A DNA stretch of 35,814 bases, taken from positions 1 to 35,814 of the forward strand of contig NZ_WHOS01000072.1 of NCBI RefSeq assembly GCF_013340935.1, given 5' to 3'. Under the pieces are notes generated by a model. That model was not told the DNA's origin, made no database searches, and worked only from the letters and a program-made list of their open reading frames with translations. Of this stretch, positions 7,484 through 13,988 are shown piece after piece; position 1 is the first letter of the stretch; each line of letters starts with the position of its first letter. A program made the translations under genes and the position numbers. Origin of the DNA: Azospirillum melinis. Its GTDB lineage: Bacteria > Pseudomonadota > Alphaproteobacteria > Azospirillales > Azospirillaceae.

Positions 7484-9016
7484 ATGGCGAAGATCGTAAA
7501 GAACGTCGTTTGCGTTGTGACGCTCAAGGACATCCAGGCCTGGATTCACGCATCGTATGCCGTTCCCCGGCGCATCAAGGCCGAACGCTACATTGTCGTC
7601 ACCCCTGAAAACTATGTTCCGATCTTCAAGGCGGTGAGCAACCCCCGTTTCGAAGTGATTTCCGAGGCTGCCGCGGCTCCCGACATCGATCTGGACTATG
7701 TCGCCAGGCGGATGCCGGAGGGATGCCGGTCCCGGGCCGGCTGGTATTATCAGCAAATCCTGAAAATCAGCAGCCTCCTGCACCTGCCCTCCGCTCCGGA
7801 CGACGTGCTGCTTATTTGGGACGCCGACACGATCCCGTTGGTCGATCTGAACTTCATCCAGGACGGCAATCTCGTCTATTTCAAGGGGAACGAAAATCAC
7901 CTCCCCTATTTCCAGACCATCCGGGCTCTGACCGGGCAGGAAAAGCGCGTGGGTTTCAGCTTCATCGCCCAGTGCTTTCCCATCTTCCGGGAGTGGCTCG
8001 ACGAGTTCGTCGCGTTCATCGAGAACAGGCACGGGAAGCGCTGGTACGACGCCATTCTGTCCGCGACCGACCTGTCCGAAGTTTCCGGCTTCAGCGAATA
8101 CGAAACGTTGGGGACCTTCCTCGCCAACACCCGGTCCGACCGCCTGTATGTCAACCATACGGCTTGGGAGCGCTTCGGCAGCCGGATCTGCCCGATCGGG
8201 CAGGTGCATACGGATGCCCAGGGAAAGGGATACGCCTTCGTGTCCTATGAATCCGGGGCGACTGGCCGGCGCCCTGCGGACAGGCGGCAATTGCCGATGC
8301 CGATGCCGATGCCGAGGGACGAGCAGGGTTTCCTCGACCTCTTCTTCGACAGGATGACCGGCTCCCGCGGCGTGGTCCAGATCGGCACCGGCGGCATGAT
8401 GGATGGCCCGCTTCACCGCCATCTGTCCGACGAACGGCACAACGCCGTTTCCGCCCTGCTGATCGAGCCGCGGGACTATCGTTTCGAGACTCTGTCCAGG
8501 CTTCATGCCGTCCGGCCGAACACGCTGATGGTGAGGATAGCGGCGGGCACGAACGAGGGGAGGCGGAAATTCTATCACATCCTCCCGGACATCGTTGATG
8601 AGATGAATGGCGACGGGCCGCCGACCAATCGGGCGCACGGACAGGGCAGCTTCCTCCGCGAAAGCATCGAACTCCGGATCCGGGAGAACCAATCCCAAAG
8701 CGAGGCCTATCGGTCGAACATCGGCCGTTATCTTGCCGCCATCCACGAAACCGTCGTCAATGTCATGCCGCTGCGGTCCCTTGCGTTGGGCGGGATCGAC
8801 AATCTGCTGCTCGTCATCGACATGCAGGGGGCGGAACTCAGCGTCCTCCTGGGCGTGGATTGGCGCAAGCGTCCGAACTGGCTGATCTTCGAACAGGATA
8901 TCGCAGTGGGCTGGTTGATCGAGGAACTCCTCACCGCTCTTGGCTACGTCCACATCTGCGGCACCAAAAACCCTGTCTGGGGGCTGGCGGACGCGCCGGT
9001 CGAGTTCGTGGGGTGA
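7484..9016 (+). CDS. Bifunctional protein: DUF6492-type glycosyltransferase fused to an FkbM methyltransferase domain
   Basis: A 510-aa protein with two parts. Residues 1-265 resemble the DUF6492 family of putative GT-A transferases: GWYYQQILKI (86-95) and the metal-binding-like LLIWDADTIPL (D113, D115), then a long variable part. Residues 270-276 are PMPMPMP, encoded by a GCCGAT hexamer repeat, and look like a linker. Residues from 290 on carry FkbM features: VVQIGTGG in the SAM-loop position, LLIEPRDYRFETL, and LLLVIDMQGAELSVLL. The methyltransferase half contains an inserted region (about 370-420) between these motifs. Coupling transfer and methyl capping in one chain would give a terminally methylated sugar; this is inference. 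The start ATG follows GGGGAA closely. Base composition looks less GC-biased than the neighbours. Confidence 0.75.
   Translation: MAKIVKNVVCVVTLKDIQAWIHASYAVPRRIKAERYIVVTPENYVPIFKAVSNPRFEVISEAAAAPDIDLDYVARRMPEGCRSRAGWYYQQILKISSLLHLPSAPDDVLLIWDADTIPLVDLNFIQDGNLVYFKGNENHLPYFQTIRALTGQEKRVGFSFIAQCFPIFREWLDEFVAFIENRHGKRWYDAILSATDLSEVSGFSEYETLGTFLANTRSDRLYVNHTAWERFGSRICPIGQVHTDAQGKGYAFVSYESGATGRRPADRRQLPMPMPMPRDEQGFLDLFFDRMTGSRGVVQIGTGGMMDGPLHRHLSDERHNAVSALLIEPRDYRFETLSRLHAVRPNTLMVRIAAGTNEGRRKFYHILPDIVDEMNGDGPPTNRAHGQGSFLRESIELRIRENQSQSEAYRSNIGRYLAAIHETVVNVMPLRSLALGGIDNLLLVIDMQGAELSVLLGVDWRKRPNWLIFEQDIAVGWLIEELLTALGYVHICGTKNPVWGLADAPVEFVG
8293..8310 (+). repeat. GCCGAT hexanucleotide repeat (3 units) encoding a Met-Pro linker
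   Basis: Three tandem GCCGAT units lie between the two domains of the fusion protein. Gain or loss of a unit would keep the frame and only change linker length. Confidence 0.8.
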
Positions 9017-9181
9017 GACGGAAAGCCCATCGGGCGGGCATCCCACTCCTCCCGGCGGCGGGCGTGGGATCGCCGCACGGCATCGCGTCCGATCGAGCGG
9101 CCATCCCCGTTCCTGCGCCCAATTAGCCGTTGCGCTTGCCGGACCCAGCGGCCATACCATGGCCCGGCATCGCCCCCACAG

Positions 9182-10231
9182 ATGACCAGCAGCCTCCGGA
9201 CCCGTTCGATGACCCTCCTGCTTGCCCCTGGATCCGCCGCCACGGACACCGGCACGGTTTCCGTCTCGGTCCTGATCCCGGTCTATAACGAGGAGGACAA
9301 CATCGCCCCTCTGTGCGGCCGGCTGATCCCGGCGCTCGACGGGCTGGGGCGCAGCTTCGAGGTCATCTTCGTCAATGACGGCTCCACCGACGGGACGGAG
9401 GCGGAGTTGCAGCGGGTGGCGTCCGACCGGCGCATCCGCGTCATCAACTTCCGCCGCAACGTCGGCCAGACCGCGGCGATGATGGCCGGCATCGACCATG
9501 CCCGCGGCGACGTCATCGTCCCGATGGACGGCGACCTCCAGAACGATCCGCAGGACATCGCCGGCCTGCTGGCCAAGCTGGACGAGGGATACGACGTGGT
9601 ATCGGGCTGGCGCGCCGACCGGCAGGACGGCTTCCTGCTGCGCACGCTGCCGAGCCGGATGGCCAACAAGCTGATCTCCACCATCTCCGGCGTGAAGCTG
9701 AACGACTATGGCTGCACGCTGAAGGCCTACCGGCGCCAGATGCTCCAGGGTTACCGGCTCTATGGCGAGATGCACCGCTTCGTGCCGATCTACGCCCGCT
9801 GGCAGGGTGCCAGGCTGACCGAGATGCCGGTGCGCCACCATCCGCGCCGCCACGGCCAGTCGAAATACGGGCTGGAGCGGGTTCTGAAGGTCGTGCTCGA
9901 CCTCGTCGTCGTGAAGTTCCTGACCCAGTACGAGACCAAGCCGATCTACATCTTCGGCTTCGCCGGCCTGATGTTCATGGGGTTGTCGGTGCTGGCCGGC
10001 ATCTATGCCATCTACCTGAAGCTGGTCGACGGCATCTCCTTCATCCTGACGCCGCTGCCGCTCCTGGTGACGATGGGGCTGGTCACCGGCGTGATGTGCA
10101 TCCTGATGGGGCTGCTGGCCGAACTGCTGGTCCGCATCTATTTCGAGAGCCAGGGCAAGAGCCACTATTCGATCAAGACCATGCTGAACTTCGACGAGCC
10201 GCCCCCGCCGGACCGCAGCCTCCGCGACTGA
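9182..10231 (+). CDS. Polyprenyl-phosphate glycosyltransferase, GT2 family (ArnC/GtrB/DPM1-like)
   Basis: A GT2 enzyme (349 aa) that would move a sugar from a nucleotide donor to undecaprenyl phosphate at the cytoplasmic face of the inner membrane. The GT-A core shows VLIPVYNEEDN (30-40), FVNDGSTDGT (63-72), the metal-binding MDGDLQNDP (115-123), and the RRHGQSKYG motif (212-220) typical of DPM1-like enzymes. Two C-terminal transmembrane helices follow at about 254-281 and 287-311. This layout matches GtrB and ArnC. The product sugar cannot be read from sequence. The GT-C-like membrane protein encoded convergently downstream could use the lipid-linked sugar on the periplasmic side. A strong hairpin terminator follows immediately. 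Confidence 0.9.
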   Translation: MTSSLRTRSMTLLLAPGSAATDTGTVSVSVLIPVYNEEDNIAPLCGRLIPALDGLGRSFEVIFVNDGSTDGTEAELQRVASDRRIRVINFRRNVGQTAAMMAGIDHARGDVIVPMDGDLQNDPQDIAGLLAKLDEGYDVVSGWRADRQDGFLLRTLPSRMANKLISTISGVKLNDYGCTLKAYRRQMLQGYRLYGEMHRFVPIYARWQGARLTEMPVRHHPRRHGQSKYGLERVLKVVLDLVVVKFLTQYETKPIYIFGFAGLMFMGLSVLAGIYAIYLKLVDGISFILTPLPLLVTMGLVTGVMCILMGLLAELLVRIYFESQGKSHYSIKTMLNFDEPPPPDRSLRD

Positions 10232-10242
10232 TCGGCCCCGAT

Positions 10243-10281
10243 AAAAAAAGGCCCCGTACCGTTCCCGGTGCGGGGCCTTTT
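10243..10281. terminator. Bidirectional rho-independent terminator between convergent genes
   Basis: GGCCCCGTACC (10250-10260) pairs with GGTGCGGGGCC (10267-10277) with one G-U pair and a 6-nt loop. A run of seven A precedes it and TTTT follows, so it can end both the GT2 transcript from the left and the membrane-protein transcript from the right. Confidence 0.9.
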
Positions 10282-10296
10282 CGCATCAGGGCATCG

Positions 10297-12171
10297 TCAG
10301 GGCGTCGCCGCCATTCCGCCGGGCGGCGTCAGTTCCTTCAGCCCGCCGTCATGGCCCAGCACGAACAGCCGCACCCGCTGGCCGGCCAGCTCGGGCGGAA
10401 TGGGCAGGGCGAAGCCGCTGTCGGTCATCCGCCCGTCCTTGAGGACCGCCGCGACGTCGGGCCGCGCACCGCCGGTCGGGGCGGTCGCGACGATGCGGTC
10501 GCCCACCCCCAGCAGGACGAAGGCGGCAGGCGCCGGCACCGCCGCATCGACCGCCCAGCCGAGTGCCGCCAGCGAGCCGGAGGGAAGCTGCGTGAAGCGG
10601 TCGAGCGAGCCGAGCAGCCCGCCGTCGCGCGGCGTCGCTTCCAGCAGCAGCCGGGCCGACGTCTCATCCAGCGTACCGTTCTCCAGCTTGCCCGCTTGCA
10701 GCAGGGTGGCCAGCGTTCCCCGCTCCGGCCGGCTCGCGGCGTCGGCCAGGGTCGTCTGCACGAAGTCGGCCTTCAGATCGTAGGCGGCGTGGAGGAAGGG
10801 CGCGATGTCGCGCGGCGAGGCGGAGGGGCAGACCAGCGGCTGGCTCCAGTCCATTCCAACAGGTGTGCGGATGGCTTGCAGATAGGTGGCGACGCAGCGC
10901 TCCGCCGCCGCGTCACGCTCCGCCACCATGCGGTTGAGGCCGGCGACGCTCCAGTGCCGCCAGAAGGCGTCGGTCCCGGCACCATGGCCGACGGCGAGCG
11001 CCGCCGTCAGCACCACACCGGCGGCAGCCCCCGTCCGGCGGCCGGACAGCAGAGTCCAGCCGGCGACCGCGGCGGGGAAGGCCAGCAGCACCGGATAGGC
11101 GTAGCGCGGGATGGTGCCGCAGCGCATGGCGTTGGCGATGCCCTCGCCGCACAGCCCGGCCCGGCCCAGCGCCGTGGTCATGGTGACGATCACCGCCCCG
11201 GCGATCAGCCCGGCGATGGCCAGGGCGGCGTTGCGGTTCTCCCGCCCGGCGCGGCCCAGCAGCAGGCCCGCCGCCGGGATGAGGCAGAGCGCCAGGGCCG
11301 CCGCTCCCGCCGCCAGCGACAGCGGTGCCCCCACCGCCTCCACCGGCAGGCCGGCGGCGGTGGCGAAGGCGCCCAGCTGGAAGGCCCAGAAGCCGCTGTG
11401 CCAGGGCAGCACCAGCGGCTGGCCGGTGTGGTTGGCGTAGGAGCCGTGGAAGGTCATCCACAGCATCGCCGCGGTCAGCAGCAGCCCGCCGCCGACCGCC
11501 ACCAGCGTCCGGCCATCCCGCTCCCCGTCCCGGCGCAGGGCCAGCACCGCCCCGGCTCCCGCCGCCCCCAGGGCATAGCTGGCGCCGAACACCCCGGTCG
11601 AACCGAAGGCCAGCAGGAACAGCGTCGCCAGCACCAGCCGCCCGCGGGCCAGCGTGTGGAGGAACAGGAACAGGCAGGTGAAGAAGATCGGCTGGGCCAG
11701 CCCCATGTGCTGGTAATAGAAATACTCGTTGTTCAGCGTGCCGGTCAGGAACAGCCCTGCCGCCGCCACCGGCACCCCATCCCAGGCCGAGCGCACGCAG
11801 TCCCGCAGCAGCACCAGGGCGTAAGCGGCCAGCATGGCGGCGAAGGCCAGCCAGCCGACCAGCCGGAAGGCGAGGAAATCGACGCCGACGGCCTGCCACA
11901 GCCCGTGGGTCAGCAGCTTGAAGAAGGGCGCGACATGGTCGCTGTCCTTGGCGAAGATCGAGTGGAAGGTCAGCGGCTGCTGCACGCCCTGGGCGGTGCC
12001 GAAGAAATAGCCCCAGTCGTCCCAATAAGGCAGCCCGGTGCTGGCATGCATGTTCATGCCGAACTGATAGGCGACGATCAGCGCCCCCAGCCCCAGCAGC
12101 AGCCCGACCAGGATGCGGGCGAACGACGAACCGCGGCTGGCGGGAGCGTCGGAGCGGGCAGCATCGTGCAT
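10297..12171 (-). CDS. Polytopic membrane protein, probable GT-C glycosyltransferase
   Basis: An integral membrane protein (about 624 aa). After a short cytoplasmic tail, the first helix (ILVGLLLGLGALIVAYQFG) leads into a periplasmic loop with YWDDWGYF, a D-D motif in the position where GT-C enzymes bind the polyprenyl-phosphate sugar. About ten more hydrophobic helices follow, then a soluble C-terminal region of some 200 residues. GT-C enzymes transfer sugars from lipid carriers on the outer face of the membrane, which pairs logically with the GT2 enzyme next door. I chose ATG 12171, preceded by GGGGGAG at 5 nt; ATG 12225 with CGGGAG at 9 nt is a good alternative. The gene once followed the asparagine synthase gene directly; the IS element now lies between them and may cut off its promoter. 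Confidence 0.75.
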   Translation of the reverse strand: MHDAARSDAPASRGSSFARILVGLLLGLGALIVAYQFGMNMHASTGLPYWDDWGYFFGTAQGVQQPLTFHSIFAKDSDHVAPFFKLLTHGLWQAVGVDFLAFRLVGWLAFAAMLAAYALVLLRDCVRSAWDGVPVAAAGLFLTGTLNNEYFYYQHMGLAQPIFFTCLFLFLHTLARGRLVLATLFLLAFGSTGVFGASYALGAAGAGAVLALRRDGERDGRTLVAVGGGLLLTAAMLWMTFHGSYANHTGQPLVLPWHSGFWAFQLGAFATAAGLPVEAVGAPLSLAAGAAALALCLIPAAGLLLGRAGRENRNAALAIAGLIAGAVIVTMTTALGRAGLCGEGIANAMRCGTIPRYAYPVLLAFPAAVAGWTLLSGRRTGAAAGVVLTAALAVGHGAGTDAFWRHWSVAGLNRMVAERDAAAERCVATYLQAIRTPVGMDWSQPLVCPSASPRDIAPFLHAAYDLKADFVQTTLADAASRPERGTLATLLQAGKLENGTLDETSARLLLEATPRDGGLLGSLDRFTQLPSGSLAALGWAVDAAVPAPAAFVLLGVGDRIVATAPTGGARPDVAAVLKDGRMTDSGFALPIPPELAGQRVRLFVLGHDGGLKELTPPGGMAATP

Positions 12172-12252
12172 GTCCGCTCCCCCGCGCGTTCGGGAAAGCG
12201 GACGGTCCAGACTGTCTAAGCTCATCGAGACGCGCTCCCGGAGTGGCGGAAA

Positions 12253-12273
12253 CCCCTGCCTTTAGGCATGGGG
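12253..12273 (+). other. Left-end hairpin of the IS605 element
   Basis: CCCCTGCC pairs with GGCA-T-GGGG around a TTTA loop, with one bulged T at 12269. A bulged hairpin of this form is what Y1 transposases recognise at the left end. Confidence 0.85.
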
Positions 12274-12341
12274 ACAGCCGAGCCATCGCCACAGGCGGAA
12301 TGGTTTTGGACGTTAGACAGGTCCATGCTATCTAATTCCAC

Positions 12342-12737
12342 ATGGTTGATTATCGGTCGAACAACAACGTCGTCTATTCGTGCAAGTACCATGCAATCTG
12401 GTGCCCAAAGTACCGTCGCCCGGTGTTGGTCGATCCGATAGGCGGGCGGCTGAAGGAGATCGTCGCTGGCGTGTGCAAAGAGACGGGCGCCGAGTTGGTC
12501 GAAATGGAAGTGATGCCAGACCACGTGCATCTGCTTGTCGGCTGCGACCCACAATTCGGCATTCATCGGCTGGTGAAAGCGATCAAGGGCCGGTCGTCCC
12601 GCTTGCTGCGGGACGAGTTCCCCCAACTCAAGTCGCGGCTTCCGAGCTTGTGGACCAACAGCTATTTCGTCTGCACGGTCGGTGGCGCTCCGCTCGACGT
12701 AATCAAGCGGTACATCCAAAACCAAAAGAGCGTCTGA
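12342..12737 (+). CDS. tnpA: IS200/IS605 family Y1 transposase TnpA
   Basis: A 131-aa HUH-superfamily single-strand transposase, the usual length for the family. It shows KYHAIWCPKYRRPVL at the N-terminus, the metal-binding His-hydrophobe-His motif DHVHLLV (H61, H63) and the nucleophilic tyrosine in IKRYIQNQ (Y124, with Q128). All key residues are present, so the protein is probably active. It excises and inserts the element as single-stranded DNA by recognising the subterminal hairpins. Start ATG 12342 gives the family N-terminus. tnpB follows after 3 bp, so the two are co-transcribed. Confidence 0.95.
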   Translation: MVDYRSNNNVVYSCKYHAIWCPKYRRPVLVDPIGGRLKEIVAGVCKETGAELVEMEVMPDHVHLLVGCDPQFGIHRLVKAIKGRSSRLLRDEFPQLKSRLPSLWTNSYFVCTVGGAPLDVIKRYIQNQKSV

Positions 12738-12740
12738 CCC

Positions 12741-13943
12741 ATGCAGAACCGAGGCTACAAATTCCGGCTGTATGCGACCGCTGAACAGGAAACCATGTTC
12801 GGTCAGTACGCTGGCGTTTGCCGCCTCGTTTACAATCTCGGCCTGGAGCAACGCCGCGATTGGTGGCGCCAGTTCAAGGCCAACACCGGAATTGCGATCA
12901 GCTATCCGTCGCAGGCTCGCGAGTTGACCGCGCTTCGCGCCGAGTTCGACTGGATCGCCGCCGTGTCGATCATCTGCCAGCAACAGGCGCTCCGCGATCT
13001 CGACAAGGCGTTCGGCAACTTCTTCGCTGGCAGGGCCGATTACCCGACACCACGCAAGCGGGGCATGAACGATGCTTTCCGGTTCAGCGGGCGCGATTGC
13101 CAGTGGCGCAAGCTGAATGCCAAATGGGCGGTGGTGAAACTGCCCAAGATCGGCGAGGTGAAGTTCCGGCTGACCCGCGACATTCCCGGCACGGTCAAGA
13201 ACGTCACCGTGACCAGCGATGCATTGGGCTGGCACGTCGTGTTCTCGACCGAGGTCGAACACACCGCGCCTCCGAACTTTGGCCCGGCTATCGGCATCGA
13301 CCGTGGCGTGGTCCACACCATCGCTCTGTCGGACGGCACATTCCGCAACATGCCGAAGGAGCAGCTGAACCTTTTGGACCGCCGGGCGCGCAAACAGGCT
13401 CGCAAGCTGGCGCGGTGCAAGCGCGGATCGAACCGTCGTCACGCTGCGCGCAAGATCCTGGCACGCACCAAAGCGAAAATCGCCCGCATCCGCTTGCACT
13501 GGAACCACGAGCGCACCACGGAGATTGCCGCGATGCACAGCGTTGTCGTGCTGGAGGCGCTGAAGACCAAGAGCATGACGGCGAGCGCGGCCGGAACGGT
13601 CGATGAGCCGGGGAGGAAGGTGCGGCAAAAGGCGGGGCTGAACCGCGCCATCCTGAACAACGCTTGGCATCAATTCGAGACCCTCCTTTCCTATAAGATC
13701 GCCGAACGTGGCGGTGAGTTGCGTAAAGTCAATCCGGCATACACGTCGCAGTGCTGCGCCGAATGCGGGACAATTGATAAAGTAAGTCGCGAGAACCAAG
13801 CGACTTTTCGATGTGGACATTGCGGGCATACGGCACACGCCGATACCAACGCCGCCCGCAACATCCTAAGGGCTGGAACACAGCCCGCGCTGAGGTCTTC
13901 CGTTAGGAAACCGTTGAGGCGCGAACTGAAGAGAGCGGCATAG
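12741..13943 (+). CDS. tnpB: IS605 family RNA-guided endonuclease TnpB
   Basis: A 400-aa TnpB of typical length. The N-terminal helix-turn-helix part opens with GYKFRLYATAEQ. The RuvC active site is intact: D187 in AIGIDRGV, E272 in VVLEALKT, D368 in HADTNAARN. A four-cysteine zinc ribbon lies between the last two (C339-x2-C342 and C358-x2-C361). TnpB proteins are guided by an RNA made from the right end of the element and cut the empty donor site next to a target-adjacent motif, which helps the element persist. No frameshift or lost residue is visible, so this copy is probably functional. Confidence 0.95.
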   Translation: MQNRGYKFRLYATAEQETMFGQYAGVCRLVYNLGLEQRRDWWRQFKANTGIAISYPSQARELTALRAEFDWIAAVSIICQQQALRDLDKAFGNFFAGRADYPTPRKRGMNDAFRFSGRDCQWRKLNAKWAVVKLPKIGEVKFRLTRDIPGTVKNVTVTSDALGWHVVFSTEVEHTAPPNFGPAIGIDRGVVHTIALSDGTFRNMPKEQLNLLDRRARKQARKLARCKRGSNRRHAARKILARTKAKIARIRLHWNHERTTEIAAMHSVVVLEALKTKSMTASAAGTVDEPGRKVRQKAGLNRAILNNAWHQFETLLSYKIAERGGELRKVNPAYTSQCCAECGTIDKVSRENQATFRCGHCGHTAHADTNAARNILRAGTQPALRSSVRKPLRRELKRAA

Positions 13944-13988
13944 GCTGCTCTTGGAAATCCTCGGCTTCAGACGTGGGGAAGATGTTAA
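13850..13988 (+). ncRNA. Predicted omega RNA (reRNA) of the TnpB system
   Basis: In characterised IS605 elements the guide RNA scaffold spans the end of tnpB and the right end of the element and continues into flanking DNA as the guide. By analogy the scaffold here would cover the last codons of tnpB and the right-end hairpin, and the guide would start at 13989 (GCGGCGTTTTCCATCG). The 5' boundary is not visible in the sequence. Confidence 0.4.
13958..13977 (+). other. Right-end hairpin of the IS605 element
   Basis: TCCTCG and CGTGGG form an imperfect stem around GCTTCAGA, followed by AAGATG and the likely cleavage tetranucleotide TTAA. The arrangement copies the right ends of IS605 relatives. 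Confidence 0.7.

Larger units (their letters stand above)
12220..13988 (+). mobile_element. IS200/IS605-family insertion sequence, apparently complete
   Basis: The element has tnpA and tnpB in the same direction, 3 bp apart, and subterminal hairpins at both ends rather than inverted repeats, as expected of the HUH-transposase family. The same GGAAA precedes both the left hairpin (12248-12252) and the right one (13953-13957), consistent with guide sequences that pair with the cleavage sites. The right end is most simply after TTAA (13985-13988). The left cleavage site cannot be fixed; it lies somewhere in 12215-12247. The element is antisense to the asparagine synthase and membrane-protein genes it separates. 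Confidence 0.85.

Noticed and set aside
9040..9070. 7-bp hairpin ATCCCAC/GTGGGAT after the DUF6492-FkbM gene considered as a terminator
   Set aside because: The loop is 17 nt long and no T run follows in either direction.
7325..10165. A very long open frame on the minus strand (946 codons)
   Set aside because: It lies opposite two convincing genes (DUF6492-FkbM and GT2), its translation is His/Arg/Gln/Asp-rich without any motif, and it is the usual antisense shadow of GC-rich genes.
10096..12219. A 707-codon plus-strand frame opposite the GT-C-like gene
   Set aside because: Its translation is Gln/Gly/Arg-rich with no motif, while the minus strand encodes clear transmembrane helices and has a terminator at its end.
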